From Phaeodactylum tricornutum CCAP 1055/1 (taxonomy: Eukaryota > Bacillariophyta > Bacillariophyceae > Surirellales > Neidiaceae): DNA of 64,000 nucleotides. Numbering within the stretch: the first letter of the stretch is position 1; each line of letters starts with the position of its first letter. This document shows, one piece after another, positions 8,786 through 19,138 of the stretch. The stretch covers positions 62,001 to 126,000 of the forward strand of contig NC_011696.1 in the NCBI RefSeq assembly GCF_000150955.2. The letters are read 5' to 3'. A program made the position numbers and the translations under genes. The notes beneath the pieces were generated by a model. It was not told where the DNA came from and searched no databases. It saw only the letters and a list, made by a program, of their open reading frames with translations.

Positions 8786-11068
8786 ATGAGACGGCCTTTA
8801 GCTTGGTCGACTCATTTTGTCGGTCTGCTAGGTGGTTTTGTCGTTCTTTCAAATCAAACGGACGCAAGCTGGGTAGATCCGGACACGAAGCAAGCTCATT
8901 TGACGACGCAACCCCTCGCAAATGAAGACAACCGAGCGTACGAGCTAGTGAGTAGTCTTTACTGCGTTTTGGTTTTGGTTGTGCTGACTGGATATGTTTC
9001 GAAGTAGCTCATCCAATTCGATTTTCACTTGTTCCACGCTACAGGTGTTTTCGGATGAGTTTGAGCAAGCCGGGAGGAAATTTGCAGATGGGAGTGATCC
9101 TCGATGGACAGCAATCAACAAAAATGACTGTATGTGAATATTCAAAAGCGGTCGACAAGTATTGCCAGTTTCTCTTTTACTCACATTTTTCCATTCGTTT
9201 TGTAGATACGAACGAAGCCTTGCACTTTTACAGTCACGACAACGCGCACACGTCCAATGGGGTGTTGAATATTACTACCGTTGAAAAGGAAAACGTTTAT
9301 AAAGCATTTAACGAGCACACAAAGCAGTTCTACGCCGATAAGAAATATGTGCAGAGCGGGATGCTACAGAGTTGGAACAAGTTTTGTTTCGTTGGCGGCA
9401 TCGTCGAGTTTTCGGCAAAACTACCCGGAGATCCACACAAAGGAGGATTGTGGCCCGCTCGTAAGTCCAGGAAGTGCACTATCTGCTTCTCTTCGTCGTT
9501 TGGCTCCAACTCTGACCTTTTCTCGATCGTAATAAGTGTGGATGCTCGGAAACTTGGCTCGGGCAACCTATGTAGGTTCTTCCGACTATGTTTGGCCATT
9601 CAGTTACAACCAATGCAATCCCAAGACCCGACAGAGCCAAGAGATCAACGCTTGTTCTTTAGTAAACCATTACGGATTAGCTCCGAAAAGCGGTCGAGGT
9701 TCTCCTGAGATTGATATCCTGGAAGCGATGCAAGGCGAACCGGGAGATTTACCAAATACTTTCATCCAACGACCATACCAATCAACCTCATTACAAGTGT
9801 CACCTGGCATTGAAATAGATCGGCCTATTCTGGGAAAACGACCACACGAGGTTCGTTTGTATCCGTCGTTTTTCTTTTGTTTTTTGGTTCTCTTCCAACA
9901 GTCTGTATTTCTTGTTTTTCTTTTAGGGTCACTGGTACCCAGACTTAGAATATAGCAGTCAGAACAAATCAGACTTGAATCCGTTCTTTTACGGAGTCAC
10001 GCTGGTGCACAAGCCTAACTCTTACACGTACCAGTCAGACGCCCTGTCGGCAAACTTGCAGCTAAAAGCCACGCACTATAGCAAACAGCATGTCTACCGA
10101 GTCGAATGGGAACCACCGGCAGAAGACGGCACAGGAGGCTACATAAAGTGGTTTACCGATGGGGAGCTTATCTACGGGATTCATGGCAAAAGTCTTGACA
10201 TCATGAAGACGGAGATTCCTAGCGAACCGATGTATTTGTTAATGAATACGGCAGTGTCAAGTCACTGGGGCTTTCCTCAGCCATGCCCTGAAGGCTGTTC
10301 TTGCAAGTGCTTTGAATGCGGGAACCCAGAGTGTGCGTGTGCAATACCGTCAGGGTATTGCGACAATTTTCCTGCCTCCTTTGAGATCGATTATGTTCGT
10401 GTGTATCAGGCTATCAATGAATCTAAGCACATTTTGGGATGTTCACCAGAGGCACGGCCAACTGCAACGTTTATCGAAGGACATGCAAAGCGATATATGA
10501 CAGAAGGGCAGCGACGGCCGCTAGAACCCGTCGTGACAGGCGGTGGGAGCTGTTCTAGCCACAAAGACTGCGGAGGAATCGAGCGAGGCGTTTGCTCAGC
10601 TTCAGGTCTCTGTGAATGCTCGGAGTACTCAGCTGGTCCGCTGTGCTTAGCACATGCAGCCTTCTACGATTTTGATACCAGCAAACAACCAAAAATATTT
10701 TCATGTAAGTTCGCGTGCTTACCTTGTTCAGCAGGCTGGTAAACGACAATTTAACCACTCTTTTGTCCATCCGTCCACCTATAGATCGTCACATACACTT
10801 CCCATCGAGTCTCATGGTAGTGGTCAGTTTGCTGATTGGAGGCTTTCTGTTGTCGATGGCTTCGGCGGTAAGGGAAAAGTCGAAAGAGCCGAAATACAGC
10901 AACGTGAATGGGGGAACGAGTAATTTATCTTTCCAGACGACAGGATCTGGAGCTGGTGTCGGCTCTTACCAGAACCCAGATGGTGCAACTTTCACTGTAC
11001 CTGCAAATCAAAAGGATGTGACCTATTGCGTCATCGATGGACGACTAGTCGATCAAGACCATAACTAA
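8786..11068 (+). CDS. TGS: KRE6/SKN1-like beta-glucan (chrysolaminarin) transglycosylase, GH16 family
   Basis: I infer six exons: 8786-8947, 9045-9129, 9206-9460, 9537-9850, 9927-10704 and 10785-11068. Four introns are 76-80 bp and one is 97 bp, each GT..AG, giving 625 residues. The joins rebuild unbroken KRE6/SKN1 motifs: [54 protein letters not shown] and [12 protein letters not shown]. The GH16 catalytic signature EIDILE (nucleophile first Glu, acid/base last Glu) is near residue 225. DNA downstream encodes [10 protein letters not shown], the family's terminal strand, then an EGF-like Cys-rich segment ([21 protein letters not shown]) and a C-terminal TM helix ([15 protein letters not shown]). 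The N-terminus [20 protein letters not shown] is a signal peptide. In yeast the family makes beta-1,6 glucan branches. In diatoms homologues are proposed to add beta-1,6 branches to the vacuolar storage glucan chrysolaminarin. Confidence 0.88.
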
Positions 11069-11212
11069 CGTCGGATTTGCCATCGATAAGGCAAGAGTTT
11101 CCGCTTGAAACTTTATGTTTCTTAGGCACTATCAAGCTAAAAAGATAGATCTGTATTGACATTGGTGTTCTACTTCGATCTCTATGTATTTTGCAACAGG
11201 TCAAGGATCACA

Positions 11213-12597
11213 TCAATGAAGTAGCCTGTAGAGAGGAAAACTTGTATCAGCACGTTACCTTGTGAAACTGCCTTGTGATAAAACAATACACCCAGCTGAA
11301 TACTTACTTGACGCGAAACATACGGTCCCAATTTTTCCCCGTCATAAACAGGATATCCGGATCGCTTGAAACTGATATTCCGTTCAAAACATCGGCGCCC
11401 ATAGAATGCCTCTCTCGTTTGGGCCACAGCGAAGAGAAGTCTGCAAAGCAAAGCTTAAGGTTTAATAGAAGCAAAGCTACCCATCCCACCTCTCATACCA
11501 TAAAAGACCACGTACCGTATTCTTTTTCAACGACACCACTTTCTGGATGAATTACGAGCAACACATCTTCAAACCATACATTGGCTAAGACTCTTCCTCT
11601 CCAATATTCAAGCTCGTTTATATTTGTAGCAGGTGATCCGTCCTGTCGATACACTGAAATTCTGCGCACTTCCGTCAAAGTTAGAGCGTCCCAAAAATGC
11701 AGCTTGTTCGATCCATCACTTGCAATCAGCTCATTATTTCGGTGATCGTATGTGAGTCCCCAACCTTCATTTCGTGTAGTTGAGAAAGGAAAGGTTTCGG
11801 GCTCCTCCGTGAGATAGTTCGCGTTGTAAATGAACCCTGTTTTCGCCTTGTACGTCAGCTGAACCAGCCTATCGTTCATGAAGGTCATGCCTTCTCCAAA
11901 CAATTGGGGGCTCATAGGATAAGACTCCATTACCTGGCCCGTTGCGGGATCCAAAACCCGAACTGAGGACCGTCCATTCATGCCGGTTGATTCATATAGG
12001 AAGCCTTTGGCAAACGTTAGCCCTTCGCTGTAAAAACACCCATGATTCGCTCAGAGTTAGAATGATCAAGGAGTAGGATTTTTTTCTTTGATGGCTTACA
12101 TTAACAACGTACGTAAATGCCGACCTATCGTGACCTAATTTTTCAATGATTTCGTACTTCTGACCGTCTTTCAAAGTAACATTGGCCGCAAACCACGTTT
12201 GTGCAGTATCTTCTGGATCAATGTTTGTGGGATAGGTCTCTGATGTTTCTATTTTGTGGCGATTATTTAGCCTTTCAGCGGTATTCCCGTGCCCTTTCCG
12301 ATTCCGAATCTGGCCCATAGCTTCTGCAACTTTGGTGCCAGCGCTCTTCCCGATCGTTCCTTCTTCCGGTGTATAGACGCCCCCTCGTATCGTTATAAGT
12401 CCTTCCGGATCAAGGTAGATCTTACCAACTACCGCAACGAAGATAGTAAGAACCATAACCATCAAACAAATTGAGGGCCGTCGCATGCGGGAGCTGATGG
12501 TATGTGGGAAGGTAGTTTCTACAGCTTTCGCTGACACTAAAAGGCCGTCACGACCCGGAGGATCGGTCGAGCGCACCATTTCAACCTCGACATCCAT
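11213..12597 (-). CDS. Plant-type glutaminyl-peptide cyclotransferase, membrane-anchored
   Basis: Four exons in transcription order: 12597-12113, 12027-11516, 11440-11308 and 11225-11213 (introns 85, 75 and 82 bp), giving 380 residues. The joins give AFTEGLTFAKGFLYESTGMNG, KEYDFSSLWPKRERHS and FRVKLLH-stop. These match the beta-propeller cyclase family (Glu_cyclase_2, as in papaya latex) and not the zinc-dependent animal enzyme. Supporting blocks are NEGWGLTYDHRNNELIASDG, LEYWRGRVLANVW and VLNGISVSSDPDILFMTGKN. Residues 42-60 (CLMVMVLTIFVAVVG) form one TM helix after a short cytosolic N-terminus, so the catalytic part should face the secretory lumen. It converts N-terminal Gln of peptides to pyroglutamate. 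The last exon encodes only four codons, counting the stop, plus the base that completes the previous codon, and is easy to miss. It converges with the transglycosylase gene. Confidence 0.88.
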
Positions 12598-13980
12598 CGT
12601 TCGAGAAAATCACAAAAGGAAAGGACGGTGTAAGGGATTTCTTATTTTACAGTTACAGCTAATGCTTCTTGTGTTTGAATCTGGTCGTCGCTGTGTGCGA
12701 GAATTACTTGTCGTAGTTACCGGCCATTTAGAATAATGCAAAAGACACCTAACAGTACAACTGTAAAGTGAAACATGAGAAATAGCGGCAATTTACCCAA
12801 ACCTCAACCCTGAAAAAGGCATAACTCGCAGCTGGTTCCTCCAATTTTCCTTTCCCTGTTGTAAAGATTAGTCTGGCTCAGAACCTGCAGAAATGACCCT
12901 TTTGCGTCAGAATTTGGACCCGTTCGACCCACGACTTCCAGACAAACACCATACATACCTATTTATGCCAAATAATTTTTTCTGAAATTCCTTTTACGAT
13001 TGTGGAGATATAAGTTTGCCATTCAGTGCTGGAAACAGAAGGGAATCTTGAAGTACAATTCTTTACATTGCTAAGAAACGATTGTCATCAAAAATTCAAC
13101 TAGAGCCACAAGCTGTAAACCACACAGGCATTTAGCGCTAAGCCCGCCAGAAGTCCTCCTGCTCTAGATTTGCCTGGAGTTATGTAGAACCAGTACTTAG
13201 AGCTGCGTGCAGTACTGTAGCGCAATCAGCCATATGAAACGAAAATTGACAGTAATTGAGGGTCTCCACAAACAAGGAAGACAACCATAGTGAATCACAC
13301 CCATCGACATCGTCCAAGCCTAAATACAAGCACGCGAGTACAGAGAATCGAACATAAGCATCAAGTCTCTTTCCGGTACGTTGTCAACAGGCTAAAGTTA
13401 CATTCATCGTCTTCCCTCGCATCCCTCGTTCAGATTCATCCACTTCATGGCAATATTTTTTCGACACGGCCATGCAAAACACAAAACGATTGTTGTCGAG
13501 TACGGATGCTTCTTCGTGACTTCGATGGAACTCTCCTTGGTCGTGAAGTTCTCGACATGAGAACGTGCGTTAAATATTGCATACAGTAGGGGTCGAGTTG
13601 TCTATTTTGGTTGGTACCTTTTGTTTCGAAATTTTTAAAATCGCCCTTTCCATACACCGGCTCGCTTGTTTATCGCCGGCCATATTTTTCCAAAATATTA
13701 GCCAGGAATTCCTGTAAAAGCCGTTCAAAAATCAGCATCGAGACATCCACAGAATCGCATCAGTCTGATAAAGTGGCTCTTCCTTCATTAACTGTAGGAC
13801 TGTCGGCCCTAGAGGTTGGTCAATAAGAGCTTTGCCCATGTGTTTATTGGAAGTACACCAAGCATGAAAGGAGGCTAAGTGATAGTCTTCCTACATATTC
13901 ATGCTAATAGACATCCTATGCTCACACCAATTTGTCTCCATCATCTTTACCCTGCAGAAGCATAAATTAACCCCACTAAA
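12598..13980. other. 1.4-kb intergenic region, glutaminyl cyclase / HMG-box protein
   Basis: This is one of the two largest gene-free stretches here. It lies between divergent genes and so should hold two promoters. ORFs of 70-99 codons occur on both strands but show no conserved motifs, and their composition is AT-leaning like non-coding DNA. I see no transposon ends, tRNA or long repeat. An untranslated first exon of the HMG gene is possible. Confidence 0.35.
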
Positions 13981-14868
13981 ATGAAGGACGAAATGGGGAA
14001 AAGCAGTGAGAAGATGCCAGTCATTGTCAAGCGGCCCACTAAGAAGAAGCCCAAAGACAAGCCGAAGAGGCCTTTGAGTGCTTATAATTTCTTCTTCAAG
14101 GAAGAGCGCGAAAAGATTCTTCGTGTAGTCCTCGCCGAAGATCCGTCCGAGGTAGAGAACGATCCCGAATCCGAGGATCATATCGACGACGAGATGCTTG
14201 GAAGACTCCGGAAGGAAGGAGGAAAGGTCAGCTTCGAGGAAATGGGTAAACTCATCGGACAGAGGTGGAAGAAAATCGACCCCGATCGTCTCACGAGGTA
14301 TTCAGAGCTTGCTGCTGAGGACACCGAGCGCTACAAGAAGGAAATGCAGACCTACAACGGCCGTCAAGAGGCTAAAATGCGTAGCGAAGCGCTGAAGCCA
14401 CCAGCATCGTTTCCAGGAATGGCAATGGGTATGGACAAGGGTGGATCAGCAGCCAATAATCTTGGAGCTTATTCAGATGCTATGAGTGGAATGAGTTCTG
14501 CGTTCGCAAATGCCGGAGGTATGCAAGGATACCCTTATGGTGCTATGGATTTTGGAGCCGGTTATGGTGGAATGGGCATGGCCGGTATGTACAACCCGTA
14601 CGGTGGCTATCCAGGAATGCAAGGGGGCGGTATGGGCGGAGGGAATCCAGATCCCATGGCGCATCTTCAAGGTGGTGGTAATGCAAGCATGTATGGTATG
14701 ATGGGCGGCGGTGGATTTCAAGGTAGCATGATGGGATACGGAGGTGGTCAAGTAGGAGCCGGAGCCCCTGGTTCTGATCCACAAGGAGGATATCCTCCTC
14801 AAATGGACCCATCGCAAGCGAATATGTACGGCTATGGAGCAGGTCAGGGTTGGGGAGGGCAGCAATAA
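13981..14868 (+). CDS. HMG-box chromatin protein with Gly/Met-rich tail
   Basis: This is a single exon of 295 residues. A basic leader ([15 protein letters not shown]) leads into an HMG box: helix 1 is [20 protein letters not shown], and helices 2 and 3 are [20 protein letters not shown] and [17 protein letters not shown]. Between helix 1 and helix 2 sits an acidic insert of about 30 residues ([18 protein letters not shown]) absent from NHP6/HMGB boxes. The rest, from about residue 140, is low complexity and dominated by Gly, Met, Tyr and Ala ([20 protein letters not shown]), probably disordered. HMG-box proteins bend DNA and act in chromatin. The NHP6-like start (basic arm directly before PKRPLSAY) suggests a non-sequence-specific architectural protein. 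Its nuclear location is inferred from the basic leader. Confidence 0.88.
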   Translation: MKDEMGKSSEKMPVIVKRPTKKKPKDKPKRPLSAYNFFFKEEREKILRVVLAEDPSEVENDPESEDHIDDEMLGRLRKEGGKVSFEEMGKLIGQRWKKIDPDRLTRYSELAAEDTERYKKEMQTYNGRQEAKMRSEALKPPASFPGMAMGMDKGGSAANNLGAYSDAMSGMSSAFANAGGMQGYPYGAMDFGAGYGGMGMAGMYNPYGGYPGMQGGGMGGGNPDPMAHLQGGGNASMYGMMGGGGFQGSMMGYGGGQVGAGAPGSDPQGGYPPQMDPSQANMYGYGAGQGWGGQQ

Positions 14869-15487
14869 AAATATATTGTCTTGGAATTTGGCAAGTAGCA
14901 GCTCCGGTTGACCGGGCGGTATCGTGTATATCTTGTGGTGCCACCCTTCTTTTTCAATTTCTGTCTCGTCATAATCACTGAAATCTTCCTTGGCATCTAA
15001 TGTAAATTTTCTATTTATATTAGGACTGTTGTAGGAGCCTCTCTAGGCACTGTCAATCACAGTACGTCAAAATTTGAAACTGCTTGTGCGTACAACATAG
15101 AGAAAGTTAGGTCACACACTCGACTACTGTATAGATAGCCACCGTACTTCCATAAAAATATGCATAGAGAAAGTTAGATCACACACTCGACTACTGAATA
15201 GATAGCCACCGTACTTCCATAAGTAATGCAGTACTCGACGTCAGTTCAAAATGTTTGATGCTAACCCGGACATTGGTTCTCGTCCGAATAGAACGGCAAA
15301 CGAAAAGTAAAAAAGAACAGAGCACGAGTGCCCGGCATCGTTCTGCAAAATCGGAATCTACGCTCTCCGTGTCTTGCAACCCGATGTCGATTGGTTGACA
15401 GGAAATGCGACTCTGACAGTAATGTAAGTAGCGTGTAGAAAGCGCCGAACACAACTGCAAAGGCTAATCACAAAGGTATTGTAAAGC
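14869..15487. other. Intergenic region, HMG-box / ATG101
   Basis: This 619-bp region lies between two same-strand genes. It holds the HMG gene's 3' end, a 67-bp tandem duplication (annotated separately) and the ATG101 promoter. No gene is supported. Confidence 0.4.
15096..15229. repeat. 67-bp tandem duplication (two copies)
   Basis: Two head-to-tail copies (15096-15162 and 15163-15229) each begin CATAGAGAAAGTTAG and run through ACTCGACTACTG and GATAGCCACCGTACTTCCAT. The first 57 or so positions differ at only two bases. The last 10 positions diverge. The close match implies a recent slippage or unequal-exchange duplication. It has no terminal inverted repeats or coding content. Confidence 0.9.
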
Positions 15488-16393
15488 ATGAACTGCATAG
15501 AGCATCATCTGCCGGAACTAGAGCTTTCTACGGGGCAAGTCAGAGACGCTTTGCAGTGTCTTCTGCACACCATTCTTTTGTGAGTGTGTAACCTTACTTT
15601 AGTACTACTGCGGGAAGAAATCTTTTTTTCGTTTATACTGCCGAGCTCACTAAATTCTTTTATATTGAAGCATTCGCTCTCCTGGCCCCGTGACGCCTTG
15701 TGATGTCCAGTGCGAAGATTTTGGCATCACGTACTCAAAGATTTCAAGCGATAGGGAATCGAAAAACTCTCTGGCATCGCCGAGCTCCTTCTCGATCGAG
15801 AATGATGTTGATCGAAAAGTCGACGACGCGATCGAATCTTTTCTTCGTAGTTTATCCCAAATTGGACCTGAGCTTTTGTCGGGCTGCTTGACTTTAAGTT
15901 TTTTCGAACGACGTGCATCACGGCAGCTTTTCGGCTTAGTGTCTCACGAAGAACGGGTTGTCTGGGAACAATGGATTTTACGGATAGTTGTTAACAACAC
16001 GCCTCGTCCACTTGGGAGTGATTCAGCTGCCATTATTGAGCGACAGCGGATTCAGGTAAACTACGCACGTCATTGTATCAGAAGTCTTGGTTATCGATTG
16101 CTTACAGGGTTTCTATTATTGTATTCGTTAGGACACCGCTAAAGGCATGCTCCGAGCAGTTCTCGAAAAAGCTTTTGAACTTTCAGCTGGGTCGCTGTAA
16201 GTTTGTGCAACGATGTCGCCAGAGCGGTCGAGGCCATATTCTAACAAAAGTTTAAATTGCTTACTGGTAAAGGTCTCATATCCCACCGACAATGTATGAG
16301 TTTGAAATCACTTCCTCGAAACGAGTCGACGACCGCGAGAGTGCGTATTCGCGGGCCACGACTATGCCACCAATTCTAAATCTGGGAAGCTAA
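15488..16393 (+). CDS. ATG101: Autophagy-related protein 101 (HORMA-fold subunit of the ATG1 kinase complex)
   Basis: Four exons, 15488-15579, 15671-16055, 16132-16196 and 16273-16393 (introns 91, 76 and 76 bp), give 220 residues, the usual ATG101 length. The first exon encodes MNCIEHHLPELELSTGQ followed by CLLHTILF, matching the family's LHTI(V/L)(F/L)HR block. Exon 2 gives CEDFGITYSKI, LSFFERRASRQLFGLVSHEE and VVWEQWILRIVV (the plant form has YWEQWYINLNV). The last exon gives SHIPPTMYEFEITSSKR, matching the plant HIPPIP..FPYEIT block. ATG101 stabilises ATG13 in the kinase complex that starts autophagosome formation. It is easily missed because exon 2 lacks a usable ATG. Its stop lies only 45 bp from the stop of the convergent gene at 16439. 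Confidence 0.85.
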
Positions 16394-16438
16394 AAAACAA
16401 AGACCCGAGTTGGCTGCAACAATTTGAATACATTTCCA

Positions 16439-19138
16439 TTAGTAAGCGGCTTGATATTCGTATCGCTCCACTTCCACTTGGAGCGGGCGACGAAAATGCT
16501 CGATTACCGCTTCCTCGACGGATTTCCCGGTTTCGTCGATTATAATATTATACAGAAAGTCATTTAGCACAGCCGTAACAGTAGAGGAGACATAGATGCC
16601 CTCAGAGCTATGAAAGTACTCCGCCTTCTCACCCACGTCCAGCGGAAGTACTGATCTGATCTCGTATTCATCCACGTAGTTGCTGTCGCCATCCGGATAG
16701 TCTATGTGGTATAACCCGTGGGCTGTAATCAAACTGAGTTCGCCTACATACCAGTACCCATCGACCACTCCTTCGACAAAGTCGCCGGATTTGAGCCATG
16801 CAAGCTCTGACGGAGGCTCAGGATTGCTGCCTATCCCAAGGTCTACGCCACGTCGCTTGAATTGCGCCCTCGTCACCGGCGGCTGTAACATTCGTGTCTG
16901 CCCAAAGAAGACTCTTTCCCTGTTTGCATTGACACCCAAAGGTAAAAGCGGGTTGCGTTGGACCAATCGACGACCACATGCAAGAACGAGATCCTCCAAC
17001 GATTTTAAGTACGGAAAGTTATGGGACTTCGACATCGCTGTGTCACGATAGACCCCAAATCGGCAGTCTCCTTTCAAAAGACGAATTCTATCCCTGACAG
17101 CTTTAGTACCTGGAGAGGAAAGTGCTGCAATTTCTTTCGCTGTGTAGTCCAAAGCTTCCTCTCTTTCCATTAAATACCAGTTTCCCTTCGGTCCTTGCAA
17201 GAGAAAACGGCCAAGCTCCATCTCGATCGTTTCAACTACAAACCCTATGGTTGCTTTCTTAAAGAGATCCGAATAGGAAGAAAAATACGGGGCAGCTTTT
17301 CTGACAGCCTTTCCGAATACACGATTACCGGGGTGACCATTGATATAGTCATCATACATAGCAAGATACTCCGAGCCATATCGATTCTCAATCAAAACAT
17401 CGTGCCGGGTCGGAAAAGTAGAAGATCCCTTCGCAACAACATCGTAATGTAGCTCATTTGTGAAAACACTGGAGTAGCGACGGTTAGCCTTGATATCGAT
17501 GGCCCATAGTGATTCGTCCACGTGGCGGCGAGCAAGTATCTCAGCAAGATAGACGACGCCGAGTATTAGTAACAGCCTTAAAATCGCATCAAAGAATTTC
17601 GCTGCGCGATTTTTCTTGCCAGACCAGCTTGCAACGAGCAAGAAAAAGGCAACGTAGCCTACTATCGCTGCAATAGAGACACGCTTCATGAACTCTTTAC
17701 AAATAAAAAAAGTTTCCAAAATAAAGTGGTACCACGCGTCTTGGGGACCGTGATCTTCGTTGAATTCTGCTTGCAGAAATGATGGGAGGAGAGGAAAGCC
17801 ACCAGCTTCTATAAAACTAGCCAAATCGTCCGGTATGAATCCATTGTAATCATTCAAGAGACGCATAGATGTACTCGAGATATAATCGGTGCCCCAATCA
17901 CTTTCATCAGGTTTGTAAAGACCAAGGGCACGAAGCGTCGCCCAAGGCTGGGTCATACGAGTATCGGCACGGGCAAGATCATACAAGGTATGTCCCCACA
18001 TATCCCAGCGCAGAGAAAAAGTGATGCCTTCCGACATTTGCCTGGATTCTACGCGTGGTTCAGGTTTGGGGGCAAACGTCAAAATTAGCATGACGCGGTC
18101 CTCTCCCTCGGGATCAGTATGAGCAGCACCGCGATGATACGAGTTCATGTTCATGAGAAGGGCATCGCCAATCCCCCAATACCCGTCGTCACCAACAACC
18201 TGGAAACCCTCTTCGTCACAAAAAAGATCCATACGGCCAGCTCCGCAATAGTGGCTACCAGGACAAGCCGAAGTTGCACCCATTTGCTTGGTCGTATTTT
18301 GCAGCTGGACGAACACAGAGTAGCTAGGGGCAAATGTCCGTGCATATTTTACTGCAGAAGCCGTTGGAATGACATCGTCGTGCCACCACTGAGCGACCGC
18401 TCCATACGAAGATGTAATCGCAGTCATTTCAATCAAGGCAGGATTAGGTCCGATAATCTTTTCCAATGAACGCCGTAGTTGGTCGTGATTAGCAAGCTCT
18501 TTCATCGCTTTCGCCACAGAAGGTTCCTCTGTCCCGAGTCCAAACGAAAATCTGTTGTTGCCTTCAATTACAAAGATACTCTCCATACTGGTCAAATTGC
18601 GATTGCGGGAGGAGACGAAAGAACGCAGATCTCGAGCAGTCGGGGTCGTCAGGACCGACTTGAAAATAGTGAACCCGTGCAAAAGCTGATGCTCATACGC
18701 TTCCTTGGGCGAGGCGTCTCGAGGCAAGAATAGGTCTGCTCCATTCTTGGTCGTCATGTCGTCGGCATCGCAGAAACGTGTATAATACGTGATGTCCTGC
18801 GTTGCGCGTTCTTCATCCCAAACCAGGGCCTGCATCTGAGGGTACAAATAATTATCGTGAACATGATGAATCCAGTTGAGAGAAAAGTACGTCAATAACA
18901 CCACAAGCAAAGGAATATCGCAGAAGAGCGTCCGTAGCGTGTATCCTAAGATCCAAAGAAATGACCTACTAATTGTCGGTGTCACAGCGTTTGGTCGAAT
19001 CAAAAGTTCCGCTGCAAAAGTATCGGATGAATCAGAATGAGTCTGAAAAGCCGGAGTTGTAGGATAAGATCGTTGACATGAGGTCTGGTCTTCAGCGATC
19101 GCAAAATTAGATGCGTGGGCCATCGTCGAAGAGTCCAT
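16439..19138 (-). CDS. Multidomain membrane protein with phytanoyl-CoA dioxygenase-like (PhyH) domain
   Basis: This is a single long exon of 899 residues from the ATG at 19138. The frame stays open upstream to a TTG at 19195, just after a possible splice acceptor (TTTCAG), so a 5' exon may exist. In order it has a hydrophobic segment (IPLLVVLLTYFSLNW) near residues 75-95. A PhyH-type 2OG-Fe(II) core follows, with the HxD pair in VAQWWHDDVIP, the distal His in NMNSYHRGAAH and the 2OG-binding Arg in EDRVMLILTF. Two further TM helices come next (SIAAIVGYVAFFLLVASW and ILRLLLILGVVYLAEIL). The long C-terminal part includes a Tudor/Agenet-like strand set (GDFVEGVVDGYWYVGEL, then YHIDYPDGDSNYVDEYEIR). 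PhyH relatives hydroxylate lipids or small molecules; the substrate here is unknown. The combination of parts is not one I recognise. Confidence 0.75.
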   Translation of the reverse strand: MDSSTMAHASNFAIAEDQTSCQRSYPTTPAFQTHSDSSDTFAAELLIRPNAVTPTISRSFLWILGYTLRTLFCDIPLLVVLLTYFSLNWIHHVHDNYLYPQMQALVWDEERATQDITYYTRFCDADDMTTKNGADLFLPRDASPKEAYEHQLLHGFTIFKSVLTTPTARDLRSFVSSRNRNLTSMESIFVIEGNNRFSFGLGTEEPSVAKAMKELANHDQLRRSLEKIIGPNPALIEMTAITSSYGAVAQWWHDDVIPTASAVKYARTFAPSYSVFVQLQNTTKQMGATSACPGSHYCGAGRMDLFCDEEGFQVVGDDGYWGIGDALLMNMNSYHRGAAHTDPEGEDRVMLILTFAPKPEPRVESRQMSEGITFSLRWDMWGHTLYDLARADTRMTQPWATLRALGLYKPDESDWGTDYISSTSMRLLNDYNGFIPDDLASFIEAGGFPLLPSFLQAEFNEDHGPQDAWYHFILETFFICKEFMKRVSIAAIVGYVAFFLLVASWSGKKNRAAKFFDAILRLLLILGVVYLAEILARRHVDESLWAIDIKANRRYSSVFTNELHYDVVAKGSSTFPTRHDVLIENRYGSEYLAMYDDYINGHPGNRVFGKAVRKAAPYFSSYSDLFKKATIGFVVETIEMELGRFLLQGPKGNWYLMEREEALDYTAKEIAALSSPGTKAVRDRIRLLKGDCRFGVYRDTAMSKSHNFPYLKSLEDLVLACGRRLVQRNPLLPLGVNANRERVFFGQTRMLQPPVTRAQFKRRGVDLGIGSNPEPPSELAWLKSGDFVEGVVDGYWYVGELSLITAHGLYHIDYPDGDSNYVDEYEIRSVLPLDVGEKAEYFHSSEGIYVSSTVTAVLNDFLYNIIIDETGKSVEEAVIEHFRRPLQVEVERYEYQAAY

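Noticed and set aside
9055-9708. 217-codon ORF as a separate gene
   Set aside because: It is the third exon of the transglycosylase read through two introns and begins in the wrong frame of exon 2.
13290-13589. 99-codon ORF in the large gap before the HMG gene
   Set aside because: Begins at a GTG, not an ATG; basic, His/Arg/Ser-rich and no conserved pattern; overlapped by another spurious ORF on the other strand.
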